A DNA stretch of 37,927 bases. Source: an uncultured Clostridium sp. GTDB taxonomy: Bacteria > Bacillota > Clostridia > TANB77 > CAG-465. The DNA lies in NCBI GenBank assembly GCA_948470565.1, contig CAOKPF010000008.1, positions 1-37,927 on the forward strand, given 5' to 3'. Positions 1-7,475 of this stretch are shown here, piece after piece; positions within the stretch are counted from its first letter, which is position 1; each line of letters starts with the position of its first letter. The position numbers were made by a program, and so were the translations under genes. The notes under the pieces were generated by a model. It worked only from the letters and a program-made list of their open reading frames with translations. It was not told where the DNA came from and ran no database searches.

Positions 1-24
1 ATCACACTAAATTTGACATAACAC

Positions 25-53
25 TTGACTTTTCGCTAGAAATTTGGTACAAT
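25..53 (+). promoter_or_regulatory. sigma-A promoter of the first small gene
   Basis: The -35 box TTGACT (25-30) and the -10 box TACAAT (48-53) are 17 bases apart, each one base from the vegetative consensus. It drives the small gene starting at 127, leaving a leader of roughly 65 bases. Confidence 0.75.
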
Positions 54-126
54 ATAAAAAGTATATGTATGAAAAATTATAACTATTAATTTTTTTAGCC
101 TGAAAAAGGCAGAAATGGAGACGCTT

Positions 127-537
127 ATGGCAATTATAAAAGATTTTGAATGTTACACAGAAAAAAGGAAATTTCAGGAACTGAAAAAACAAAAGATCAG
201 CACTACTATACAAAAAAGATGTGCTGGACAAAAAGTTTTTTTTAACTCTAAAATGCCTACAAAAGAGGAATTGGCAAATTACATTGCTCAACATTCAGGA
301 AAAGAACTTACTGAGCAAGAACTGACCGAAATTATTGATTGTGCACTAAATAGTGCGAAATGTATGCAATCAATGATGAAGGGACAAAAGCTGAATGAAG
401 GTGCAATAAACTATACATTATTTTATTTATTTGGTGATGTATTTTGCACTGACAGCTTGTTAAAAAAATGTGCTACTAACCTGCTTTTTAAGTTTTGGAA
501 ATATGGGAAGGAATTGAAAATTTACCTTAATAAATAA
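127..537 (+). CDS. small cytosolic protein of unknown function, 136 aa
   Basis: I do not recognise this protein. It is soluble, with no signal peptide or membrane segment. A basic N-terminus (about residues 12-45) is followed by an acidic helical stretch (about 46-75) and a hydrophobic, cysteine-containing C-terminal part. I chose the ATG at 127 because GGAG at 117-120 sits at the right distance; an in-frame ATG at 115 overlaps that ribosome binding site and has none of its own. The gene is monocistronic: a sigma-A promoter lies upstream and a strong hairpin terminator begins about 20 bases after the stop. Its codons look slightly less AT-rich than those of its neighbours, a weak hint of transfer. 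The function is unknown. Confidence 0.7.
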   Translation: MAIIKDFECYTEKRKFQELKKQKISTTIQKRCAGQKVFFNSKMPTKEELANYIAQHSGKELTEQELTEIIDCALNSAKCMQSMMKGQKLNEGAINYTLFYLFGDVFCTDSLLKKCATNLLFKFWKYGKELKIYLNK

Positions 538-556
538 TTCCATTTTCAAAGCTTTA

Positions 557-593
557 AACTCACAAAACGTAATATGTTTTGTGAGTTATTTTT
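557..593 (+). terminator. intrinsic terminator
   Basis: Perfect 12-base-pair stem (557-568 with 576-587) around a 7-base loop, followed by ATTTTTA. It ends the gene at 127-537. The same hairpin can also form in transcripts of the convergent small genes, where the U-run is poorer. Confidence 0.85.
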
Positions 594-604
594 ATCCTAT
601 ATTT

Positions 605-697
605 TCATTTTTTCCTAATCTTTTCTATAATTATCTGTACAATTTTAAAAAAAATTGCAAAACCTATTATAATTATAGCTACTTTTAAATAATCCAT
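605..697 (-). CDS. tiny single-pass membrane peptide, 30 aa
   Basis: A 31-codon frame, start ATG at 697, encodes MDYLKVAIIII followed by a hydrophobic stretch and a basic tail ending KIRKK. One transmembrane helix covers about residues 5-25. Only 2 bases separate it from the stop of the gene upstream (700-849), and GGAG lies at good spacing before the ATG, inside the end of that gene, so the two are probably translated together. Product length and composition recall type I toxin peptides or small regulatory membrane proteins, but no family is recognised. The clear Shine-Dalgarno and tandem arrangement make it more than a chance frame. Confidence 0.6.
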   Translation of the reverse strand: MDYLKVAIIIIGFAIFFKIVQIIIEKIRKK

Positions 698-699
698 AT

Positions 700-849
700 T
701 TATCTCCTATCTTTATTTAATGATTTAAAAAAATTATACATATCTTTCTTTTTATCATAGCTATTATTTTTCTGTTTTCGCCATTCATAAATCAAAATAA
801 ATACAAGCTCAAAACTTACAAAAATTATTGCAAATATGCAAAGTCTCAT
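700..849 (-). CDS. small membrane protein, 49 aa
   Basis: Start ATG at 849 is preceded by AAAGGAG at ideal spacing. A longer in-frame start further upstream has no ribosome binding site. The product has one transmembrane helix (about residues 2-21) followed by a charged, lysine-rich cytosolic tail, predicted N-out. It is the first gene of a two-gene unit with the 30-aa peptide at 605-697 and is driven by a consensus sigma-A promoter at 909-937. No family is recognised. The pair could be a small membrane regulator or a holin-like or toxin-like unit; that is speculation. Confidence 0.65.
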   Translation of the reverse strand: MRLCIFAIIFVSFELVFILIYEWRKQKNNSYDKKKDMYNFFKSLNKDRR

Positions 850-908
850 ATAAACGCTCCTTTCTAATAAATAAATTATTATTATATCAAACAAAATATA
901 TATTGAAT

Positions 909-937
909 ATTATAACTCTTTTTTATAACTATGTCAA
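909..937 (-). promoter_or_regulatory. consensus sigma-A promoter of the small membrane genes
   Basis: Read on the minus strand: TTGACA (932-937), 17 bases, TATAAT (909-914), a perfect consensus. Divergent from the promoter at 947-975. Confidence 0.85.
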
Positions 938-953
938 TACGCTATATTGACAT
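931..953. promoter_or_regulatory. palindrome joining two divergent -35 boxes
   Basis: ATGTCAATA and TATTGACAT face each other across 5 bases. The dyad contains both TTGACA elements of the divergent promoters and extends 3 bases past them. It may be an operator controlling both directions, or partly a by-product of two consensus -35 boxes placed back to back. Confidence 0.5.
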
Positions 954-975
954 AATTATAATCTTATGTTACAAT
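947..975 (+). promoter_or_regulatory. sigma-A promoter of the gene at 1028
   Basis: TTGACA (947-952), 17-base spacer, TACAAT (970-975). It drives the gene starting at 1028. Confidence 0.8.
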
Positions 976-1027
976 ATTTATGTAATTTTAAATTATCACT
1001 TATTAATATTAAGGGAGGAACATAACT

Positions 1028-1435
1028 ATGGAAACACTTATTGTAAATAACGTAAATATTACACAAAATAAAATCTACTTTTTAGATGAAATTAATAAAA
1101 ATTATAATGAATTAAAAGAAATATTAATAGAGGCAATACACTTCGTAGCAAAAGAGTTTTGCAAAGATTTAGAAAACTTACTAAAAGTTGGAATTGATAA
1201 AAATACTTTTGTTTATACGGAAAAATTCAATATAAAAACAAATAATTATGATAAAGTTTTACATGAAGACATAATTGTTTTAAATGCAATACTATCAGGG
1301 ATAAAAGATTGTGATACTCTAAATGAAATGTTAGAATTTCATACATTCTTAAAAAACTATCTATACATTTGTGTAAAATATGAGAAATATTTTATACTTG
1401 AAAGATTATTTTTTGAAGTATATGAAATAATGTAA
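1028..1435 (+). CDS. small soluble protein of unknown function, 135 aa
   Basis: No family is recognised. The protein is acidic and probably all-helical, rich in Asn, Lys, Glu and Ile, without signal peptide or membrane helix. GGGAGG (1013-1018) precedes the ATG with a 9-base gap. It is transcribed alone from the divergent promoter at 947-975 and ends in a hairpin terminator shared with the convergent amidase-like gene. Shared regulation with the small membrane genes at 605-849 through the central palindrome is possible but not shown. Confidence 0.75.
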   Translation: METLIVNNVNITQNKIYFLDEINKNYNELKEILIEAIHFVAKEFCKDLENLLKVGIDKNTFVYTEKFNIKTNNYDKVLHEDIIVLNAILSGIKDCDTLNEMLEFHTFLKNYLYICVKYEKYFILERLFFEVYEIM

Positions 1436-1440
1436 TGAAA

Positions 1441-1480
1441 AGGACTACTAATTTTTTATTGGTAGTCCTATAATATTTTT
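1441..1480. terminator. bidirectional terminator between convergent genes
   Basis: AGGACTAC (1441-1448) pairs with GTAGTCCT (1462-1469) around an AT-rich loop. A U-run (ATATTTTT) follows on the plus strand and TTTTC on the minus strand, so it serves both the gene at 1028 and the one at 1482. Confidence 0.8.
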
Positions 1481-1481
1481 A

Positions 1482-1979
1482 TCATACGCTTTTACTTTTA
1501 TAAGCAAGCTTTTTTAAATAATCCATACTTATTAAATTATCAATATATCTTCTTGGAATTCTTCTCATATTTACATCATAGCATGTAAGTATATCAGAAG
1601 TTTTCAAATTATATTTGTTTATCAAAATATTTACAAGCTCTACTTGAGATTCTATACTACTTTTACTAAAATCTCCATTTTCATTTTCAGGAATTAAACA
1701 AATTCCAATACTTTCCATATTAAATGATACATCTGTTGTAGAATATGCAATTTCATTTTCTGGTATAATACCTAATATTTTACCTGTACTATCAATAATA
1801 TAATGATATGATAAGTAAATATCCTGTTGCCTTGATAAACTTTCAATATAGTTTCTTGCATGAATTGCGCTACTGCCATATATTTCAAGTTCACCCAATA
1901 CGATTTTTTTCACACAATATAACTTTTGCCCTGATCTTGTCATCTCAGATTTTGTTAAATATCTATTTGATAAATTCAT
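1482..1979 (-). CDS. degenerate N-acetylmuramoyl-L-alanine amidase-fold protein
   Basis: The protein (165 aa) follows the Amidase_2 / PGRP fold: a SSAIHARNYI helix, the SYHYIID strand (57-63), IPENEIAYS (72-80), the NMESIGICL strand (87-95) and a long C-terminal helix. In active members zinc is held by a His in the first strand (VIHNT-type), a His in the late THxD-type motif, and a Cys/Asp near the end. Here the matching places read VLGEL (28-32), LTCYD (131-135) and RIPRR (140-144), so the ligands appear to be gone. It has no signal peptide. It probably binds muropeptide-like ligands or is structural rather than hydrolytic (inference). It lies 48 bases after recG on the same strand, with GGTGAT before the ATG, and likely shares its transcript. 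Confidence 0.65.
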   Translation of the reverse strand: MNLSNRYLTKSEMTRSGQKLYCVKKIVLGELEIYGSSAIHARNYIESLSRQQDIYLSYHYIIDSTGKILGIIPENEIAYSTTDVSFNMESIGICLIPENENGDFSKSSIESQVELVNILINKYNLKTSDILTCYDVNMRRIPRRYIDNLISMDYLKKLAYKSKSV

Positions 1980-2027
1980 AAGATCACCACTTACATTAGT
2001 GTATGCCCAGTTTACTTTATTTGTTAA

Positions 2028-4088
2028 TTATGTACCTATACTTTTTAATTGTTCTCCAAATTTATCAAATAATGCTCTCTTTAACACTTGATTTTCTGGA
2101 GCTTCAAGATATTTGTCATTTTCTATAGTTTTTTTTGCTGCTTCTTGTGCATTTTTTAATATATTTATGTCCTTTAATAAATTTGCAAGTTTAAATTCTG
2201 GAAGTCCTGATTGCCTTATTCCAAAGAAATCTCCTGGCCCTCGTATTTCTAGATCTCTTTGAGCAATTTCAAACCCACTATTACTTTTTTCCATTATCTT
2301 TAATCTTTCTCTTGATTTTTCAGACTTATTATTACTCTTTAATATACAGTATGATTCATACGAACCTCTTCCAACTCTCCCTCTTAATTGATGAAGGGCA
2401 GCTAGTCCAAACCTATCAGCATCTTCGATTACCATTATAGTTGCATTACCAACACTAATTCCAACTTCTATTACTGTTGTTGATATCAGTATATTTATTT
2501 TATTATCTTTAAATCTATTCATTATTTCATCTTTTTCTTTATTTTTCATTTTACCATGCAAAAATTCAACTTCAAACTCACCAAAAATTTCATTTTTATA
2601 TCTATCATATAATTGCTCAACTGACTTTAAGTCTGATTTTTCACTATCTTCTACTAAAGGACATACTACATATACTTGCCTACCTTCCTTTATTTGCTTT
2701 TTTATAAATTCATTTACTCTCGTATTATAACTATCATTTACTGCAAATGTTTTTATTGGCGTTCTTCCTGGAGGCAACTCATCAATTATTGACAAGTCTA
2801 AGTCTCCATAAAGCATTATTGCAAGTGTTCTTGGTATTGGAGTTGCTGTCATTACTAATGTATCTACTGTTTTTCCTTTACTAGATAATTTTAATCTTTG
2901 TTTTACACCAAATCTATGTTGTTCATCTGTTATAACTAGACCTAGATTGCTAAATTCAATATTATCTTCAATTAATGAATGTGTACCTATTATAACATCT
3001 ATCTCTTTATTTTTTAATCTCTCTACAATTTTTTCTTTATTTTTTTTTGTTGTACTAGAAGTTATTATTTCACTTTTTATACCAAGCTTTTCAAAATAAC
3101 AACTTAATTCACCATAATGTTGATTTGCAAGTATAGTTGTTGGTGCCATAAGAGCAGCTTGATATCCATTTTTTACCGCCATATATATTGCACACGCAGC
3201 AACCATAGTCTTACCACTTCCAACATCTCCTTGAACAAGTCTATTCATTATTTTATCACTAATTAAATCCTGCCTTATTTCTTCTACAACATTCGTTTGT
3301 GCATTAGTTAATTTAAATGGTAATAATTCTAAAAATGGAGATAACTCTACATCCTCAAACTTATTTACTTTCTTTTCACTTAAACTGCTATTTTTTAGTG
3401 ACATAAGGGCTAATTGTAACATGTATAACTCTTCAAATATAATTCTATTTCTTGCAATATCTACCATTCTAAAATCTTTAGGAAAATGAATATTTTGCAT
3501 TGCATAATTTATTTCACACAAATTATATTTCTTTCTAAATTCTACACTAAATATTTCTGGTACTAAAAATTTTGTATCATATGCACTAGTCATAAGCTTA
3601 AATAAATAATTTTGTGTAATTCCAGATGTAAGTGTATATATTGGATAAATTCCCTGCACTTTTTCTAATTCTGATATATTGTATATAATTGGATTTTCTA
3701 CATTATATATTCCCCTGTCTATACTAACTTTTCCATAAAACAAATATGCTGCTCCCTTTTTTATTCTATCCTTTACATATGTTTGATTGAAAAATGTAAT
3801 TTTACAATTTTGGGTTTCATCATTAGCAAAAGTTGTAGATATTGTAAGATTTTTTCTTATTCTTTGTAAGTGTACATCTGCATTAACTCTAGCCATGAAC
3901 AGCGCATATTCTCCAGGTACAAACTGATTTATTTTATACAGTTTGGTTCTATCTTCATAAGAACGTGGATAATATTCTATTAAATCTTTTATTTTATATA
4001 TTCCCATCTTATTTAACAAATCTGATTTTGCAGGTCCTACGCCCTTCATATATTGTATACTTGTTTCTAAATAATTGTTATTTTCCAT
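2028..4088 (-). CDS. recG: ATP-dependent DNA helicase RecG
   Basis: RecG remodels stalled replication forks and branch-migrates Holliday junctions. Visible in order: N-terminal wedge/OB region opening with QYMKGVGPAK, Walker A GDVGSGKT, DEQHRFG (motif II), MTATPIPRT (motif III), and the C-terminal helicase lobe with STTVIEVGISV and HQLRGRVGRG. With the ATG at 4088 the protein is 686 aa, the usual RecG size. The frame stays open to 4157, but an extended -10 promoter lies at 4129-4137, so the upstream part would not be transcribed. The ribosome binding site is unclear: GAGAGG lies about 20 bases before the ATG. The degenerate amidase gene follows 48 bases downstream. Confidence 0.95.
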   Translation of the reverse strand: MENNNYLETSIQYMKGVGPAKSDLLNKMGIYKIKDLIEYYPRSYEDRTKLYKINQFVPGEYALFMARVNADVHLQRIRKNLTISTTFANDETQNCKITFFNQTYVKDRIKKGAAYLFYGKVSIDRGIYNVENPIIYNISELEKVQGIYPIYTLTSGITQNYLFKLMTSAYDTKFLVPEIFSVEFRKKYNLCEINYAMQNIHFPKDFRMVDIARNRIIFEELYMLQLALMSLKNSSLSEKKVNKFEDVELSPFLELLPFKLTNAQTNVVEEIRQDLISDKIMNRLVQGDVGSGKTMVAACAIYMAVKNGYQAALMAPTTILANQHYGELSCYFEKLGIKSEIITSSTTKKNKEKIVERLKNKEIDVIIGTHSLIEDNIEFSNLGLVITDEQHRFGVKQRLKLSSKGKTVDTLVMTATPIPRTLAIMLYGDLDLSIIDELPPGRTPIKTFAVNDSYNTRVNEFIKKQIKEGRQVYVVCPLVEDSEKSDLKSVEQLYDRYKNEIFGEFEVEFLHGKMKNKEKDEIMNRFKDNKINILISTTVIEVGISVGNATIMVIEDADRFGLAALHQLRGRVGRGSYESYCILKSNNKSEKSRERLKIMEKSNSGFEIAQRDLEIRGPGDFFGIRQSGLPEFKLANLLKDINILKNAQEAAKKTIENDKYLEAPENQVLKRALFDKFGEQLKSIGT

Positions 4089-4128
4089 AATATCAAGTTT
4101 TTCTCGATACACCTCTCTTCCATAAAGT

Positions 4129-4137
4129 ATTATACCA
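4129..4137 (-). promoter_or_regulatory. extended -10 promoter of recG
   Basis: On the minus strand TGGTATAAT (TG-n-TATAAT), with no good -35 at standard distance. Transcription would start near 4122, giving a leader of about 34 bases to the ATG at 4088. Confidence 0.6.
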
Positions 4138-4249
4138 AAAAACAAACATTTATTCAAGTGATTTTTTACTAAAAATTACATTTGACTTTTTTTGCTGTTT
4201 TACTACCAAATATTTTTGTAATTTCAACATTATTTTTAATAATATAACA

Positions 4250-4306
4250 AAAAATACTTCTCAAACATATACATTTATCTTTTGTATATATTTAAGAAGT
4301 ATTTTT
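4250..4306 (-). terminator. terminator after the broken MFS gene
   Basis: Long hairpin: 12-base-pair stem (4250-4261 with 4295-4306) and an inner stem ATATAC/GTATAT. On the minus strand it is followed by TTTTTT. It closes the 4345-5617 unit and insulates recG. Confidence 0.75.
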
Positions 4307-4344
4307 CTATTAAACATTTTTACTTTCATTTTTATTTAAAATAT

Positions 4345-5617
4345 CTATAAAACATTACTTTTTTTATCTATATTCTTATTATTTATTGTATCATATAAAT
4401 GGTAATTAAATACAAATGTTACTATTGCTAGTACTAATAAACCATAAATTACATATACTAAATTTACTTTTGTTAGTGCAATTGATACACAGAAACTAAA
4501 TACAGTAGCAATTACACTGCGGAAAAATTCCATGTATGAAAATATTTTTTGCTGTTCTACTTGCCTTGAATTTTTTAATATTACATCTTGTATATATATT
4601 TTAAACTGATCCCTAATTCCCAAAATTATACAAAATCCAATTGTCATTACTACAAATTTTATAACGTTTGAAAAAACAATTAAATTTCCAATACATATAC
4701 AAGCAAATGCTATTACCTCCATAATAGATAATAACAAAAATATATTATCTTTTATTTTAAAATATACTTTATTGAAACAAAAATTTCCCAATACTCTTGT
4801 AATACGTGAACATACAATAATTAAACTTAATATTGTTGCAGCAGATTCTATCCCAAAACTTTCAGTAAGTCCATATTGTATAAATAATTTACTATTACTT
4901 TGCCCTATATTTATCAAAGAATAGAATAATGCATTGAAATTACTAGCCCTAGTACAAGTTTAGTGGCTTGATTTTTTCACTATTTTCTTTTAAATTTTTC
5001 TCTATTTTTCCTTTGCTATATTCCTTATCATCATTTACTTCGAATACATAAAAACTAAGTAAAAAATTAAAAAAGCAAAATATAATACATAAATACATTG
5101 GTAAATAATGATTTATATTGAATAATTTACCCGCTATTAATGCTATAATCATTGTAATTATAGAATAGACTACATTAGATTTATTCTTTAATTTTAGATA
5201 TTCATTATCCTTATTTAATACAACTAAGTCATTTTTTAATGCTATACTCTCCATATTTTTAAATGAAAATGCAATTTCATACAAAAGCTTACCTATTAAT
5301 ACCCAAAAAAACGAATTTCCAAATGTTATAAATATGTTTGAACATAATAGGAAAAATGTTCCCAGCCTTATTGACTTAGTATTACCTATTTTATTTATTA
5401 CTCTTAATATTGGTAGCTGTAATATTATTCCTATAAGTGATGGGAGCGTTACAAGTAAACTTATTTGTGAAGCTGAAAACCCTTTCACAATTGTTAAAAA
5501 TAATGTATCAATTGCTACCCAAAATAGCAAATCACTAGATAATCCCATAAACCATGGAAAAATTGTATTATTTCTTTCTACTATTTTTTCTTCATTAGTT
5601 TTCCCAGTAATTTTCAT
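4345..5617 (-). pseudogene. MFS transporter split by a frameshift
   Basis: Two frames together make one 12-helix major facilitator transporter of about 420 aa. 4949-5617 encodes helices 1-6 (an early segment NTIFPWFMGLSSDL is typical), and a second frame carries helices 7-12 down to 4345. The second frame is open without a start from 4959; the only possible starts, such as TTG at 4917, have no ribosome binding site, and its upstream codons already read ASNFNALFYSLINIGQSN, a normal helix 7. The first frame stops at 4949-4951 and the second is closed by a TAA at 4960-4962, so the lesion lies between about 4950 and 4962. Substrate unknown. Its own promoter lies at 5676-5703. A sequencing error cannot be excluded, but no homopolymer is present. 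Confidence 0.8.
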
Positions 5618-5637
5618 ATTATATATTTTTTTATCAT
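5614..5637 (-). CDS. possible 7-codon leader peptide coupled to the MFS gene
   Basis: ATG at 5637 begins MIKKYII and its TGA overlaps the MFS start as ATGA. The only good Shine-Dalgarno (AGAGGAA, 5641-5647) serves this mini-frame, while the MFS ATG at 5617 has none of its own. Either the MFS start is reached by translational coupling or this is the true start and another small indel has moved the frame. Confidence 0.35.
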   Translation of the reverse strand: MIKKYII

Positions 5638-5675
5638 ATATTCCTCTTTTCGCTATTTTTTATTAGTTTATTAAT

Positions 5676-5703
5676 ATTTTAACATAATCAAAGAGAAAGT
5701 CAA
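5676..5703 (-). promoter_or_regulatory. sigma-A promoter of the MFS gene
   Basis: TTGACT (5698-5703), 16 bases, TAAAAT (5676-5681) with an upstream TG. It overlaps a 16-base AT palindrome (5702-5717) at the end of the ABC gene. Confidence 0.6.
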
Positions 5704-5715
5704 TATAAATTTATA

Positions 5716-7464
5716 TTATGCTCTCAAACTGTCATAATATGAATTATACAAATCACTATAATATCCACCTTTTTTTAACAATTCACTATGATTGCCCTCT
5801 TCAATTATTTTTCCATTATCTAAAACAAATATTTTATCTACATTAACAATAGTAGATAATCTATGCGCTATAAAAATTGAAGTTATATCACTTGAAATTC
5901 TATCTACTGAACTTTGTATCATTTTTTCAGTATGAGTATCTATATTTGCAGTAGCTTCATCAAATATAAATACTGAAGGATTATGTGCAAATATCCTTGC
6001 AAAAGCAATAAGTTGCTTTTGACCAACTGAAAATTCTGAACCTCTTTCCCTAGCTACATATTCTTTTTTATTAGGTAGATTTTCAACAATTTCAGCTAAG
6101 TGTGCTTTATTTAAAGCGTAATCAATTCTATCATCAGTAATATTTTTGTCATTTAATCTAATATTATTACTTATACTCCCTGCAAAAATAAATGGATCTT
6201 GTAAAATTGTACCAATTTTACTACGTAAACTTGATAAACTTATATCCTTTATATTTATCCCATCTATTAAAATCTCACCTTTATCAATCTCATAAAATCT
6301 ATTGATAAGATTAGTAATAGTTGTTTTTCCACTTCCCGTTTTACCAACAAGAGCAACACTTTCTTTTGGATTTATAACAAAACTTACATCTTTTAAAACA
6401 TAATTTTCTTTATCATATGAAAACCAAACATTCTTAAATTCTATTTTTCCATCTATTTTTTCTACATTTCTTCCTTGTTCAAAATTTTCAACACACTCCT
6501 CTTGTGATAGTATCTCATTTATTTTATTCATAGATACAAACGCATCTTGTACAACTTCTATGTTTTCAATTATTCTAGTTATTGGATCAAATAACATTTG
6601 AACATATGTTAAAAACACATACACTTCACCAACGTTTAAACTTATTCCCCAAAATTTACTTGAACAAGCTACTACAACAATCGAAATACCAATATTTTGG
6701 ATTATATATATACCTGCTGGAAGCAAACCTTCAAAAATTCCTGTTTTCTTCCTTGAATTAAAATATTCTATGGACATCTTTTCACATTCCCTTAATTTTT
6801 CCTTTTGCCTATTAAATACTTTTATAAGTTTTATTCCATATATAGCTTCTGCCAAAAAGGTATTTAGCCTAGTTCTTATACTTTTTGAATAGTTATATAG
6901 TTTATTTAATTTGGAACTTATATAACAAGAAAATATTACTATTACAGGTACTATTGTAAATGTAAGTAAACAAAGTTTTACATTAAATACAAGCATTATT
7001 GCAATTAAAGCAATAATTAAAACTACATCTTTTATAAAAGTAGTAATTACGTCTTTAAATAAATTAGAAATATCTTCTGCATCATTAGTTATCCTTACAA
7101 ATATTTTTCCAGATGAAGTATTATCATGAAATTTTACATTTGCATGCTGTATAAATTCAAATAATTTCTGTCTTAAATCAAAAACTATATTTTCACCTAC
7201 CAAATTAGTTTTACATCTTGAAAATAAATCAAGTAAACATTTTATAGCAACATTTGCAATATATGCTATACCTATCATTGTAATTGTAATTTTACCAATT
7301 TGGTATACATTATTACTAAGATATTCATCAATTACAACCCTTATTAAGTAAGGATTAATAATCTCTAAAATATTAATTACAAAAGATATGATTACAACTA
7401 ATAATATATCCCTTTTATATGGTTTTGCAATAAGATATAGCCTCTTTAATATTCTACTGTTCAC
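5716..7464 (-). CDS. ABC exporter half, catalytic subunit (BmrD/YheH-like)
   Basis: A 582-aa half-transporter: six-helix exporter membrane domain (about residues 15-310), then a nucleotide-binding domain with Walker A GKTGSGKTT, Walker B VFIFDEATANID (catalytic Glu kept), and H-loop IAHRLS. Its signature loop is EFSVGQKQ instead of LSGGQ, the hallmark of the D subunit in asymmetric heterodimers such as BmrC/BmrD. The start is GTG at 7464 with AGGAGGTG at ideal spacing, 11 bases after the partner gene. It probably exports drugs or lipophilic peptides from the cytosol; substrate unknown. It is the last gene of the deoD-scpA-ABC-ABC unit, and no clear terminator follows. Confidence 0.92.
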   Translation of the reverse strand: MNSRILKRLYLIAKPYKRDILLVVIISFVINILEIINPYLIRVVIDEYLSNNVYQIGKITITMIGIAYIANVAIKCLLDLFSRCKTNLVGENIVFDLRQKLFEFIQHANVKFHDNTSSGKIFVRITNDAEDISNLFKDVITTFIKDVVLIIALIAIMLVFNVKLCLLTFTIVPVIVIFSCYISSKLNKLYNYSKSIRTRLNTFLAEAIYGIKLIKVFNRQKEKLRECEKMSIEYFNSRKKTGIFEGLLPAGIYIIQNIGISIVVVACSSKFWGISLNVGEVYVFLTYVQMLFDPITRIIENIEVVQDAFVSMNKINEILSQEECVENFEQGRNVEKIDGKIEFKNVWFSYDKENYVLKDVSFVINPKESVALVGKTGSGKTTITNLINRFYEIDKGEILIDGINIKDISLSSLRSKIGTILQDPFIFAGSISNNIRLNDKNITDDRIDYALNKAHLAEIVENLPNKKEYVARERGSEFSVGQKQLIAFARIFAHNPSVFIFDEATANIDTHTEKMIQSSVDRISSDITSIFIAHRLSTIVNVDKIFVLDNGKIIEEGNHSELLKKGGYYSDLYNSYYDSLRA

Positions 7465-7475
7465 AATTACACCTC

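Noticed and set aside
5702-5717. AT palindrome AATATAAATTTATATT as terminator of the ABC operon
   Set aside because: No U-run and no GC in the stem; it overlaps the next promoter, so it is more likely AT-rich coincidence.
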